Shown: positions 44,865-53,471, counted from the stretch's first letter. The stretch: DNA of 64,000 nt from Paraburkholderia sp. BL10I2N1 (GCF_004361815.1 NZ_SNWA01000002.1:2852001-2916000), one strand, 5' to 3'. Made by a program: numbers and translations. The notes: a model not told the origin generated them from the letters alone.

Positions 44865-45650
44865 GTGGGAAATCTGAATGCTCATGCCGAGTCTGCCAAC
44901 TGGCCGTATCCGCGGCTGGTCGCGCATCGCTGCGGCGGCACGCTGGCGCCTGAAAATACCCTCGCGGGTTTCGATGCGTGTGTGCGCTACGGCTATCGTA
45001 TGGTCGAGTTCGACGCGAAGCTTTCCGCCGACGACGAAATCTTTCTGCTGCACGACGACACGCTCGACCGCACGACCAACGGCCACGGGCCGGCCGTCGA
45101 CCGAACGTGGCAGGAACTCGCGCAGCTCGACGCGGGCGCATGGTTCGGCCCGCGCTTTGCGGGCGTTCATCTGCCTACGCTCGCCGAAGCGGCCGCCCGT
45201 TGTGCGAGCGACGGCCTTGCCGCCAACATCGAAATCAAACCCTGCCCGGGCCGTGAAGTAGAGACGGGACACCTCGTCGCGCGCGCTGCGCTCGATCTGT
45301 GGCGCGCGCAGACGCAACCGTTGCTGTCCTCGTTCTCTTTCGAGGCACTCGCGGCCGCACGCGAAGCGGCGCCGTCGCTGCCGCGCGGCATGCTGTTCGG
45401 GGCCATTCCCGACGACTGGCTGCGAATTGTCCGCGAGCTCGATTGCGTGTCGTTGCATGCGGATCACAAACATCTCAACGCGCAGCGAGTGGCCGACATC
45501 CATGCAGCGGGCCTGCGCGTGCTTGCCTATACCGTGAACGATCCCAGGCGCGCGAGTGAACTCGCAAGATGGGGTGTTGACACAATTTGTACAGATTGCA
45601 TCGATAGGATTGGGGCCGGCGCGGGGACCGCGTCGCCTGCTTCGCTGTAA
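44865..45650 (+). CDS. Glycerophosphodiester phosphodiesterase (UgpQ-like)
   Basis: A 261-residue TIM-barrel hydrolase of the GDPD family, cutting glycerophosphodiesters to glycerol-3-phosphate and an alcohol. Active-site pieces are LVAHRCGGTLAPENTLAGF (His and Glu), MVEFDAKLSADDEIFLLHDDTLDRTTNG (Glu, Asp, second His) and ANIEIKPCPG. No signal peptide, so cytoplasmic like UgpQ. The start is GTG at 44865. An ABC importer follows 113 bases later on the same strand; this suggests that glycerophosphodiesters or glycerol phosphate enter by that importer. Confidence 0.9.
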   Translation: MGNLNAHAESANWPYPRLVAHRCGGTLAPENTLAGFDACVRYGYRMVEFDAKLSADDEIFLLHDDTLDRTTNGHGPAVDRTWQELAQLDAGAWFGPRFAGVHLPTLAEAAARCASDGLAANIEIKPCPGREVETGHLVARAALDLWRAQTQPLLSSFSFEALAAAREAAPSLPRGMLFGAIPDDWLRIVRELDCVSLHADHKHLNAQRVADIHAAGLRVLAYTVNDPRRASELARWGVDTICTDCIDRIGAGAGTASPASL

Positions 45651-45763
45651 ATGCAGAACGAGCAAGAACGGGCAATGGCGTACAGCAGGCGCGACGTGTC
45701 GCCGAAGACCCATTCGAATAGTCGTTTTCCCAACGTAGCAATTTTCGGCAGAGGTTAAAAACC

Positions 45764-46876
45764 ATGAACCGGACCTGGACAAGTTCTTTTCTTTCGATGA
45801 CGGCCATCGGGGCAGCGGCTGTCACGTGCATGAATACGGCGTCTGCTGCGCCGCCTGACGAGCTCGTCAAGGCCGCGAAGCAGGAAGGCCAGCTGACTGT
45901 CATCGCGCTGCCGCACGACTGGTGCGGTTATGGTCCGATGATCGCGGCTTTCCAGGCCAAGTACGGCATCAAGATCAATGAACTGAATCCGGACGCGGGT
46001 TCGGGCGACGAGGTCGAAGCGATCAAGGCGAACAAGGGCAACAAGGGTCCGCAGGCGCCCGACGTGATCGACGTCGGCCTGTCGTTCGGCCCGACGGCCA
46101 AGGCCGACGGCCTGCTGCAGCCGTACAAGGTATCGACGTGGAAGTCGATTCCCGATTCCGCCAAGGATGCCGATGGCTACTGGTATGGCGACTACTACGG
46201 CGTGCTCTCGTTCGAAGTCAATGCCGACATGATCGACAAGGTCCCTACCGACTGGGCCGATCTGCACAAGCCCGAGTACAAGAACGCCGTGGCGCTGGCG
46301 GGCGATCCGCGTTCGGCCAACCAGGCGATCCAGGCCGTGTATGCGGCAGGTCTGTCGTCGGCGAAGGGCGATGCATCGAAGGCGGGCGCGGCCGGTCTCA
46401 AGTACTTCGCGGACCTGAACAAGAACGGCAACTTCGTGCCGGTGATCGGCAAGGCTGCATCGCTTGCTCAGGGCACGACGCCGATTATCGTCCGCTGGGA
46501 CTACAACGCACTGGCCGACCGCGACACGCTGAAGGGCAACCCGAAGGTGCAGGTGGTGGTGCCGAAGACGGGCGTCGTCGCGGGCGTCTATGTGCAGGCG
46601 ATCAGCGCGTACGCGCCGCATCCGAATGCAGCGAAGCTGTGGATGGAATATCTGTACTCGGATGAAGGCCAGATCGGCTGGCTGACTGGTTATTGCCATC
46701 CGATCCGCTACAACGAACTGACGGCCGCGAAGAAAGTGCCGCAGGCGCTGCTCGACAAGCTGCCGCCGGCAGCCGCGTACAAGACCGCGGTATTCCCGAC
46801 GCTCCAGCAGCAGGACGCTTACAAGGAAACGGTCACGAAGCAGTGGGATGCGGCGGTTGGCGCCAACGTGAAGTAA
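45764..46876 (+). CDS. ABC transporter solute-binding protein
   Basis: A 370-residue periplasmic binding protein with a signal peptide (cleavage after TASA near residue 28). It belongs to the PotD/Fbp-like class of extracellular solute-binding proteins: EGQLTVIALPHDWCGYGPMI, PDVIDVGLSFGPTAKADGLLQ, WYGDYYGVLSFEVN, IIVRWDYNALADRD. This class carries polyamines, iron or phosphonates, so the ligand cannot be read from the family. The upstream diesterase and the nearby Na/Pi and HAD genes argue for an organophosphate (inference). Confidence 0.9.
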   Translation: MNRTWTSSFLSMTAIGAAAVTCMNTASAAPPDELVKAAKQEGQLTVIALPHDWCGYGPMIAAFQAKYGIKINELNPDAGSGDEVEAIKANKGNKGPQAPDVIDVGLSFGPTAKADGLLQPYKVSTWKSIPDSAKDADGYWYGDYYGVLSFEVNADMIDKVPTDWADLHKPEYKNAVALAGDPRSANQAIQAVYAAGLSSAKGDASKAGAAGLKYFADLNKNGNFVPVIGKAASLAQGTTPIIVRWDYNALADRDTLKGNPKVQVVVPKTGVVAGVYVQAISAYAPHPNAAKLWMEYLYSDEGQIGWLTGYCHPIRYNELTAAKKVPQALLDKLPPAAAYKTAVFPTLQQQDAYKETVTKQWDAAVGANVK

Positions 46877-46892
46877 GCGGGGCAGCAAAGCT

Positions 46893-46950
46893 GGAATGGG
46901 CGGGCGGCGCGCAGTCTGCGTCGCCCGCTTCACATCTGGCGCCCCATTCC
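46893..46950 (+). promoter_or_regulatory. Intra-operon hairpin between binding protein and permease
   Basis: GGAATGGGC pairs with GCCCCATTCC (one bulge), enclosing GCGGGCG (46900-46906) and CGCCCGC (46922-46928). A structure after the binding-protein gene of an ABC operon commonly protects its mRNA and keeps downstream expression lower. Confidence 0.5.
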
Positions 46951-47000
46951 TGTCGCGGCAGACCTTGCATCGCGACAATCTGTTTGCCTGAGGGTGACCT

Positions 47001-47939
47001 ATGAGCAGTCCATCGAATCTCGGGTCCGCACCGCCGGAGCTTCAGGCTCCCGTCGTGCTGACACCGACGCCGAACGTGAAGGGCCGCGGAGAGTCCGGGT
47101 CGCTGTGGACCTGGGTCGGCGTGCTGCCGTTCTTCCTGTTTGCACTGCTGTTCCTGATCCTGCCGACCGGTTTCCTGATGGTCGGCGCGTTTCAGGATTC
47201 GCACGGGCATTTCACGCTGACGAATTTTCTCGGCCTGTTCGAGCCGACCGTGCTCGACGCTTACTGGATCAGCTTCAAGGTGAGCGCGGCGTCGTCGATC
47301 GGCGGCGCGGTGCTGGGTTCGCTGCTCGCGTGGGCCGCGGTGCAGGGCAAGCTGCCCGGCTGGATCCGTCCGACCTTGATGACGTTTTCCGGTGTCGCAT
47401 CGAACTTTGCGGGTGTGCCGCTCGCGTTTGCGTTCATCTGCACGCTTGGCCGCGTCGGCCTCGTTACGGTGCTGCTGAAGAAGTTCACCGGCATCAATCT
47501 GTATTCGACTGGCTTCAGCATTCTCAGCTTCTGGGGGCTGACGATCACCTACCTCTACTTCCAGATTCCGTTGATGGTGCTGATTGTCACGCCCGCACTC
47601 GATGGGCTCAGGCGCGAATGGCGTGAAGCATGCGATTGTCTCGGCGGCACGGCTTTCCAGTACTGGCGCTATGTCGCGCTGCCGGTGCTGTGGCCGAGCG
47701 TACTCGGCGCGACGCTCCTGCTGTTTGCGAATTCGTTCGGCGCGGTGGCGACGGCGTATGCGCTCACGGGCAGTTCGCTCAACATCGTGACGATCCTGCT
47801 CTTCGCGCAGATTCGCGGTGATGTGCTGCACAACCAGAACCTCGGTTATGCGCTCGCGCTCGGAATGATTCTGGTCACGGGGCTGTCGAACGGCGGTTAT
47901 ATCTGGCTGCGTTCGCGCGCGGAAAGGGGGCGTCGATGA
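47001..47939 (+). CDS. ABC transporter permease 1
   Basis: A 312-residue inner-membrane subunit with a 35-residue hydrophilic leader and six membrane helices (WVGVLPFFLFALLFLILPTGFLMV is the first). The EAA-loop segment REACDCLGGTAFQYWRYVALPVLWPSV identifies it as a binding-protein-dependent permease of the PotB/CysT type. It overlaps the second permease by ATGA. The start is ATG at 47001. Confidence 0.92.
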   Translation: MSSPSNLGSAPPELQAPVVLTPTPNVKGRGESGSLWTWVGVLPFFLFALLFLILPTGFLMVGAFQDSHGHFTLTNFLGLFEPTVLDAYWISFKVSAASSIGGAVLGSLLAWAAVQGKLPGWIRPTLMTFSGVASNFAGVPLAFAFICTLGRVGLVTVLLKKFTGINLYSTGFSILSFWGLTITYLYFQIPLMVLIVTPALDGLRREWREACDCLGGTAFQYWRYVALPVLWPSVLGATLLLFANSFGAVATAYALTGSSLNIVTILLFAQIRGDVLHNQNLGYALALGMILVTGLSNGGYIWLRSRAERGRR

Positions 47940-48727
47940 AATCGCAATCCCGTGTGGGTGCATGGACCGCGATGATCGTCGGCACCGTGTATTTTCTGGT
48001 GCCGCTAATCGCGACATTCGAATTCAGTCTGCGCATGAAGCGCGGCGCGTATAGCTTCGAAGCCTACAGGGTGGTGTTGGCCGACCCGCGCTTCCAGGCG
48101 TCGTTCGGCTATTCGATCCTGATGGCGCTATTGACGATCGTCGTCGGCATTCTGCTGGTGGTGCCCACTGCGTACTGGGTTCAGTTGCGCTTGCCGAAGC
48201 TGCGGCCGCTCGTCGAATTCATCACGTTGTTGCCGCTCGTGATTCCGGCCATCGTGATCGTGTTCGGCTATCTGCGCATCTATAACAGCAGTTCCATTCT
48301 GCCGCTCACCGCCAGCGAGCGCGCTACTGATCTGTTGCTGGTGTTCGGTTATGTGACGCTGTCCCTGCCGTACATGTATCGCGCCGTCGATGCCGGTCTG
48401 CGGGCCGTCGACGTGCGCTCGCTGACCGAAGCGGCCGAGTGTCTCGGTGCGAACTGGCCGACCATCCTCTTCAAGGTGATTTTCCCGAACATCCGCTCAG
48501 GCATTCTGTCTGGCGCGTTCCTGACCTTCGCGGTGGTGATCGGGGAATTCACGCTGGCGAGCCTGCTCGACCGGCCTGCGTTCGGGCCGTATCTGCAGCT
48601 GATCGGCGCGAATCGCGCCTATGAGCCGTCGGCACTCGCGATCATTGCATTCGCCATTACCTGGGCCTCGATGGGGCTGATCCAGGTATTCGGTTCGGCG
48701 CGCTCGTTCGCCGCACAAAAACCCTGA
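47936..48727 (+). CDS. ABC transporter permease 2
   Basis: A 263-residue inner-membrane subunit of the PotC type with six membrane helices and the EAA loop TEAAECLGANWPTILFKVIFPNIRSGI. It forms the pore with permease 1. The ATG at 47936 overlaps the previous stop, and the ATPase gene follows 19 bases later. Confidence 0.92.
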   Translation: MKSQSRVGAWTAMIVGTVYFLVPLIATFEFSLRMKRGAYSFEAYRVVLADPRFQASFGYSILMALLTIVVGILLVVPTAYWVQLRLPKLRPLVEFITLLPLVIPAIVIVFGYLRIYNSSSILPLTASERATDLLLVFGYVTLSLPYMYRAVDAGLRAVDVRSLTEAAECLGANWPTILFKVIFPNIRSGILSGAFLTFAVVIGEFTLASLLDRPAFGPYLQLIGANRAYEPSALAIIAFAITWASMGLIQVFGSARSFAAQKP

Positions 48728-48746
48728 TGAACTGAGGCGTCCAGTC

Positions 48747-49814
48747 ATGGCATTCCTTGAAATCGAAAATCTGCACAAGACGTTCGCATCGAACACGGCG
48801 TTGCATCACTTCGACATGAAGATCGAGCGCGGCGAATTCATCACGTTTCTCGGGCCGTCCGGCTGCGGCAAGACGACCGTGCTGCGCATGATCGCAGGCT
48901 TTGAAACGCCGACGCGCGGCACGATCCAGCTCGACGGCCGCGACGTCACGCATCTGCGCACGCGGCAGCGCAAGGTCGGCATGGTGTTTCAGTCATATGC
49001 GCTGTTTCCGAACATGACGGTGGCCGCCAACATCGGCTTCGGCCTGCGCGTGGCGGGCCGTCCCGAGGCGGAAATCCGTCAGCGCGTCGAAGAGATGTTG
49101 CAGCTCATCAAGCTGCCTCAGCTCGGCGAGCGCTATCCGTGGCAACTGTCGGGCGGCCAGCAACAGCGTGTCGCCCTGGCGCGCGCGCTGGCCAGCAAGC
49201 CGCAGGTGCTGCTGCTCGACGAGCCGCTGTCCGCGCTCGATGCGAAGATCCGCATCTCGCTGCGTCAGGACATTCGCATGCTGCAGCGCGAGCTCGGCAT
49301 CACGTCAATCTTCGTGACGCACGATCAGGAGGAAGCGCTGTCGATTTCCGACCGGATCGTCGTGATGAACGAGGGCCGCGTCGAACAGGTGGGCACACCC
49401 TCCGAGATCTACAACTATCCGCGCACGCGCTTTGTCGCGTCGTTCGTCGGCACGCTCAACATACTCGCGGGACACGTCGTGGACCCGACGACGGGGAAGA
49501 TGGTGGTCGACGGGCAGGAACTCATCACGACCCAGGAGCTGGCTTCCGGCGATGCGGGCAAGAAGCGTCTGCTTGCGTTGCGGCCGGAAGCGATCGTGCT
49601 CGAAGCGCCGGCACCAGGACGCAACACGCTGGCAGCAACGGTCGAAGACGTGAGTTTTCTCGGCGCGGTGGTGCGCATCCGTGCCCGTGTGAACGAGGCG
49701 GTGATTTCGCTCGACGTGTTCAACGATCCGAATCGCAGCCTGCCCGAACGCGGCCAGCCGGTCGCCCTCGGTTTTTCGCACGACAACCTGCTGGTGCTGG
49801 AAGAGGGCGTGTAA
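48747..49814 (+). CDS. ABC transporter ATP-binding protein with TOBE domain
   Basis: A 355-residue ATPase of the PotA/MalK-like class. Walker A is FLGPSGCGKTTVLRMIAGFE, signature QLSGGQQQRVALARALASK, Walker B LLLDEPLSALD, switch His in TSIFVTHDQEEA. Residues 240-350 form the TOBE domain that can bind a regulator or ligand (RLLALRPEAIVLEAP). It powers the importer of the two preceding permeases. Last gene of the operon. Confidence 0.93.
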   Translation: MAFLEIENLHKTFASNTALHHFDMKIERGEFITFLGPSGCGKTTVLRMIAGFETPTRGTIQLDGRDVTHLRTRQRKVGMVFQSYALFPNMTVAANIGFGLRVAGRPEAEIRQRVEEMLQLIKLPQLGERYPWQLSGGQQQRVALARALASKPQVLLLDEPLSALDAKIRISLRQDIRMLQRELGITSIFVTHDQEEALSISDRIVVMNEGRVEQVGTPSEIYNYPRTRFVASFVGTLNILAGHVVDPTTGKMVVDGQELITTQELASGDAGKKRLLALRPEAIVLEAPAPGRNTLAATVEDVSFLGAVVRIRARVNEAVISLDVFNDPNRSLPERGQPVALGFSHDNLLVLEEGV

Positions 49815-49962
49815 GCGAGCCTCGCGGGGCTCGAGAGGGGCGCTGGCTGTGACAAGGGGGCTCGCCGCGCCGCCAGCCGACCCAATGTGGGTTGGACCGC
49901 AAGCGGCGGACCGCTAATGAGTGCCAGACCACAATTTGCAGCACTATCAGATTTCTCATGCG

Positions 49963-49999
49963 TCTTTGAATGGGTATCGTAAGTCAAACCATTCAAAGA
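49963..49999. promoter_or_regulatory. 11-base inverted repeat touching a ribosome-binding site
   Basis: TCTTTGAATGG and CCATTCAAAGA are separated by 15 bases and end directly before GGAG (50001) of the gene at 50010. As RNA it forms a hairpin beside the ribosome-binding site; as DNA it could be an operator or a leftover transposon end. Confidence 0.6.
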
Positions 50000-50009
50000 T
50001 GGAGCACTC

Positions 50010-50432
50010 ATGAGGCTTCACCGCGACCTGACCGATCTGCAATGGGACAGCGTAGAAGCGCTGTTCCGCGAGTTCCGCGCACGCAAGGACCCACGCGGCC
50101 GTCCAGAGCGCAATACGCGCGCGGTGCTGAACGCCGCATTCTGGATTCTGTCGACGGGCGGCCCATGGTCGACACTGCCGAGCCGCTATCCCGATCACCG
50201 AACGTGTCATCGACGGTTCAAGGCGTGGTTCGAGGCAGGCGTGCTGCAACGCGTCTTACGCGAGTTGCACGGCGAGGCTGGCGAGGCGATGTTCGAGGCG
50301 ATGGCTGCCCGGATGCGCACCACCCACACGGCGTCTGCCGGCAAATCCGCGCCGGTGCCGGGTGCAAGGCGACGGCGCGTGCGCAATGAGCCACGGGCGT
50401 CCGCTGGAGAGCGAGGCGAGGCCACCCGCTGA
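50010..50432 (+). CDS. Stand-alone IS5-type N-terminal domain protein (DUF4096-like)
   Basis: A 140-residue protein. Residues 1-95 match the N-terminal DNA-binding region of IS5/IS402 transposases (LTDLQWDSVEALFREF, RGRPERNTRAVLNAAFWIL, GPWSTLPSRYPDHRTCHRRFKAWFEAGVLQRVL, in pieces). The catalytic DDE half is absent and replaced by a basic, disordered tail. There are no matching terminal repeats on both sides, and the gene has its own ribosome-binding site and terminator, so it looks like a domesticated regulator rather than a broken IS. I recall similar stand-alone proteins in Burkholderiaceae. Confidence 0.75.
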   Translation: MRLHRDLTDLQWDSVEALFREFRARKDPRGRPERNTRAVLNAAFWILSTGGPWSTLPSRYPDHRTCHRRFKAWFEAGVLQRVLRELHGEAGEAMFEAMAARMRTTHTASAGKSAPVPGARRRRVRNEPRASAGERGEATR

Positions 50433-50465
50433 TCTGCAGCGCCGCCACCCGCGGAAGCAAAAATG

Positions 50466-50499
50466 AAAAAGCCGGGCGCTGATTTGCGCCCGGCTTTTG
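50466..50499. terminator. Strong bidirectional terminator
   Basis: AAAAGCCGGGCGC and GCGCCCGGCTTTT form a 13-base-pair stem with a six-base loop. The T run on each strand serves both the IS5-domain gene and the convergent carrier operon. Confidence 0.9.
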
Positions 50500-50517
50500 T
50501 TCTTCCAGCGAGAAGGG

Positions 50518-50646
50518 TTAGCTGAACAGCTTCATCGCCTGAATCAGCGTGTTCACGACACCCCACGACAGCGGGATCAGCACGTATGCCCAGAAAACGA
50601 TCAGCTTGCCTTTGCTCGACGGTTGAGCGGCGCTCGGGTTGGTCAT
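50518..50646 (-). CDS. MFS transporter small subunit (42 residues)
   Basis: A micro-gene encoding MTNPSAAQPSSKGKLIVFWA then YVLIPLSWGVVNTLIQAMKL and FS. It has a polar N-terminus and one membrane helix. The AGGAGA ribosome-binding site is well placed before the ATG at 50646, and the gene follows the OFA carrier by 13 bases on the same strand. Small single-helix subunits of this type are known beside OFA-family carriers in Proteobacteria; they are thought to accompany or stabilise the carrier, but the role is not firmly established. Confidence 0.75.
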   Translation of the reverse strand: MTNPSAAQPSSKGKLIVFWAYVLIPLSWGVVNTLIQAMKLFS

Positions 50647-50659
50647 GGGGATCTCCTGA

Positions 50660-52057
50660 TTAACCGGCCGACAGTTGCGCGTCGGTCATATGATGTTTCT
50701 GGTCGACGCGCTTGACGAGCAGGTTGCACACGAAGCCGACCACCAGCAGGACTGCCATGATGTGGACCGTCATCGTGTACGCATCGGCCTTGGCGACGCC
50801 GTTGGCGACTTCGTATGCGCGGATGTAGTTCACCAGCACCGGACCGGCGACACCCGCAGCTGCCCATGCCGTCAGCAGACGGCCGTGAATGCCGCCGACG
50901 AAGGCCGTGCCGAACATGTCCGCGAGATACGCGGGCACGGTCGCAAAGCCGCCGCCGTACATCGACAGGATCACGCAGTACGCGAGCACGAAGAGCGCGA
51001 TATTACCCGACGCGGCGAAGCTCGGGACGAAGTAGTAAAGCACGGCGCCCAGCACGAAGAAGATGAAGTACGTGTTCTTGCGGCCGACCCAGTCGGATGC
51101 CGACGCCCACACGAAGCGGCCACCCATGTTGAAGAGCGACAGCAGGCCCACGAAGCCCGCGGCGGCGGCTGCGCTCACTGTGTTCTTGAAGCTCTCCTGG
51201 ATCATCACCGACGCCTGGCCGAGAATGCCGATGCCGGCCGTCACGTTGAGGAACAGCACGAGCCAGATCAGATAGAACTGCGGCGTCTTGAGCGCCTGAT
51301 CGATATGCACGTGGTTGCGCGTGATCATCTTGTGAGCCGTGTCAGGCGGCGTCCAGCCTGCGGGCTTCCAGTCTTTCGGCGGCACGCGGATCGCAAGCGC
51401 GCCGATCGTCATCGAAATGAAGTAGGCGATGCCAAGCACGAGGAACGTCTCCGCCACCCCGACGCTGGTGTCGCTTTTGAAGTGGTTCATCAGCGCCACC
51501 GACAAGGGCGCGGCGATCATTGCGCCGCCGCCGAAGCCCATGATCGCCATACCGGTTGCCATGCCGCGACGATCCGGGAACCAGCGGATCAGCGTCGACA
51601 CCGGCGACACATAACCCAGCCCCAGCCCGATGCCGCCGATCACGCCATACCCCAGATACAGCAGCGCGATCTGATGCAGCCACACGCCGAGCGCCGACAC
51701 GACAAAGCCGCCGCCAAAGCAACAGGCCGCAGTGAACATCGTGCGACGCGGCCCGACATGTTCCAGCCATTTGCCCGCGAACGCGGCAGACAGCCCAAGG
51801 AACACGATCGCCAGCGAGAAGATCCAGCCGAGGGTGGTCAGCGACCAGTCGTCCGGTGCGGACTGCGTGATGCCGATCACCTTCGTGAGCGGACCGTTGA
51901 ACACGGAAAACGCATAGGCCTGCCCGATACACAGATGCACCGCAAGCGCGGCGGGCGGAACCATCCAACGTGTGAAGCCGGGCCGTGCGACGGTGGCCTG
52001 TTTCGAGAAGAACGGGGGCGAGCCGGTGTTGTTAGTTGGCTCAGTCATGCTGCTCAT
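50660..52057 (-). CDS. OFA-family MFS transporter (oxalate/formate type)
   Basis: A 465-residue carrier with 12 membrane segments in the OFA (oxalate:formate antiporter) family. Typical pieces are AVHLCIGQAYAFSVFNGPL in segment 1, GGIGLGLGYVSPVSTLIRWFPDRRGMATGMAI after segment 4, and NMGGRFVWASASDWVGRKNTYF in the second half. It would exchange or import small mono- or dicarboxylates. ATG at 52057 follows GGAGA; the longer frame to 52264 is promoter DNA. Regulation by the GntR gene across the 414-base gap is possible, as an operator-like site lies there. Confidence 0.92.
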   Translation of the reverse strand: MSSMTEPTNNTGSPPFFSKQATVARPGFTRWMVPPAALAVHLCIGQAYAFSVFNGPLTKVIGITQSAPDDWSLTTLGWIFSLAIVFLGLSAAFAGKWLEHVGPRRTMFTAACCFGGGFVVSALGVWLHQIALLYLGYGVIGGIGLGLGYVSPVSTLIRWFPDRRGMATGMAIMGFGGGAMIAAPLSVALMNHFKSDTSVGVAETFLVLGIAYFISMTIGALAIRVPPKDWKPAGWTPPDTAHKMITRNHVHIDQALKTPQFYLIWLVLFLNVTAGIGILGQASVMIQESFKNTVSAAAAAGFVGLLSLFNMGGRFVWASASDWVGRKNTYFIFFVLGAVLYYFVPSFAASGNIALFVLAYCVILSMYGGGFATVPAYLADMFGTAFVGGIHGRLLTAWAAAGVAGPVLVNYIRAYEVANGVAKADAYTMTVHIMAVLLVVGFVCNLLVKRVDQKHHMTDAQLSAG

Positions 52058-52471
52058 GGTGGTCTCCGTTAAGGGATATCGTTTGTTATCGGCATTTGTG
52101 CGTGCTTTCTTAAACAGTGCCTTAACTTGCCGCGACCTTAACGATAGGGACGAGGGCGCGCCTTGGCAATATGAGACGCGAATGCATAAGCAGGCGTGTG
52201 GCCGGTTGTCCGGTGTGAGCGCGCCGACGGGAAGGCCGATGGTCAGGGTGAACGTGCGCGACATGCCGGGATTGGCCGTCGAATAATTCGGCGCAATGTG
52301 CAGGCGCGCTGCTCCGGGCGCAGGAGAGCCGCATCAACTTCGCGGTCGCGGTAGCGTCTGCTTGATGTAGGGATGCAACAGTTTTTGATATATCACATAC
52401 GGAATATTGATTTTTGCGGCGATGCAGCATATGATTGAGTCATTCCTTCATTCAATCATTTGGAGCTTCAA
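52058..52471. other. Divergent regulatory region of the OFA and GntR genes
   Basis: About 410 bases with no gene. The part near 52380-52445 is AT-rich and contains the first GntR-type site. Nothing else was identified. Confidence 0.55.
52387..52400. promoter_or_regulatory. GntR-type operator site 1
   Basis: GATATATCACATAC, identical in reverse complement to site 2 (53604-53617) and sharing a 12-base core with site 3. It lies 72 bases before the small gene that precedes the GntR regulator, so autoregulation is likely. Confidence 0.65.
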
Positions 52472-52687
52472 ATGGATTTTGTTTCTCTGTCGCTGCTCGC
52501 CATCGGCGTGGTTGGCCTGGGTTCCGCCGCCACGGTATTGCTGACAAAATGGATTCCGCAGCCGGTCGCCGAACTGGCTTCGCTGCATGGCCGTTATGTC
52601 GGGCTCGGAGAAGCGGGTCCTGCCGCTGTGCCGCATCGTTCGCGTGTTCAACAAGAGGCGATGAATGTCGTCAGAACGTCAAACTGA
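52472..52687 (+). CDS. Small membrane protein before the GntR gene
   Basis: A 71-residue protein with one N-terminal membrane helix (VSLSLLAIGVVGLGSAATVLL) and a polar tail. ATG at 52472 follows TGGAG. It overlaps the GntR gene by 23 bases in another frame, which suggests coupled translation. I recognise no family; it could be another carrier accessory peptide or a leader. Confidence 0.5.
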   Translation: MDFVSLSLLAIGVVGLGSAATVLLTKWIPQPVAELASLHGRYVGLGEAGPAAVPHRSRVQQEAMNVVRTSN

Positions 52688-53408
52688 GTCTGTGGCTACT
52701 GTCATTGGAAACGAGGCTGGCGCGCCGCTTACGCTGGCGCTGCAGCCTATCAACGCGACCGCCAGCCTGCGCGATCAGGCTTACACGATGCTGCGTCAGG
52801 CCATCGCGGACGCGGACATCTACCGGTCCCGCGACGAAATTCGCCTCGACGAACGCGTGCTGAGCGAGACGCTCGGCGTGAGCCGTACACCCGTTCGCGA
52901 AGCGATGACGCTGCTCGAGCAGGAAGGTTTTCTGCGCATGGTGCCGCGCCGCGGCATTTATATCGTGCGCAAGAGCAAGCGTGAAATCGTCGAGATGATC
53001 CAGATGTGGGCGGCGCTCGAAAGCATGGCCGCGCGCCTCGCCACGCTCCACGCAACGGACGCCGAAATCGCGAAGTTGCGGCATATGTTCGACAATTTCC
53101 GCGATGCCACGCCGGCGGAGCACATCGCTGAATACTCGGATGCGAACATCGCGTTTCACCAGGCGATAGTTGAGTTGTCGAAGTCGCAGATCATTCTGGA
53201 TACGATCAAGAACATCTTTGTCCATGTCCGCGCGATTCGCCGGCTGACGATTTCGCAAAGCGACCGCGCGTCGCGTTCGATCGTCGACCATCTGCGCATC
53301 ATCGAAGCGCTGGAGCATCGGGATACGGAACTGGCCGAGCGTCTGGTCCGCCAGCATTCGCTCGATCTCGCAGCGTTCGTCGAAGCGAATTGCGACTTTC
53401 TCGACTGA
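52665..53408 (+). CDS. GntR-family regulator with FCD domain
   Basis: A 247-residue regulator of the FadR subfamily. The N-terminal winged helix is RDQAYTMLRQAIADADI, then LSETLGVSRTPVREAMTLLEQEGFLRMVPRRGIYI in pieces; the C-terminal FCD helical domain has the metal/ligand-binding pattern DANIAFHQAIVELS and ...HLRIIEALEHRD, with conserved Asp and His residues. FCD members bind carboxylic acids. Three copies of one DNA core surround this gene and frc, so it likely controls the oxalate genes. Confidence 0.92.
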   Translation: MSSERQTESVATVIGNEAGAPLTLALQPINATASLRDQAYTMLRQAIADADIYRSRDEIRLDERVLSETLGVSRTPVREAMTLLEQEGFLRMVPRRGIYIVRKSKREIVEMIQMWAALESMAARLATLHATDAEIAKLRHMFDNFRDATPAEHIAEYSDANIAFHQAIVELSKSQIILDTIKNIFVHVRAIRRLTISQSDRASRSIVDHLRIIEALEHRDTELAERLVRQHSLDLAAFVEANCDFLD

Positions 53409-53433
53409 TGTGACCGGTGAGTGAAGAGCAACA

Positions 53434-53471
53434 CGAAAAGGCCAGTGGTGGCGTCACCGCTGGCCTTTTCG
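53434..53471 (+). terminator. Terminator of the GntR gene
   Basis: CGAAAAGGCCAG and CTGGCCTTTTCG form the outer stem and TGGTG/CACCG extend it with one mismatch around a four-base loop. The TTTTCG on the 3' side completes a rho-independent terminator. Confidence 0.85.

Noticed and set aside
50010..50432. A complete IS5 insertion sequence
   Set aside because: The catalytic DDE half is absent and no paired terminal repeats or target duplication were found; the gene stands alone with its own terminator.
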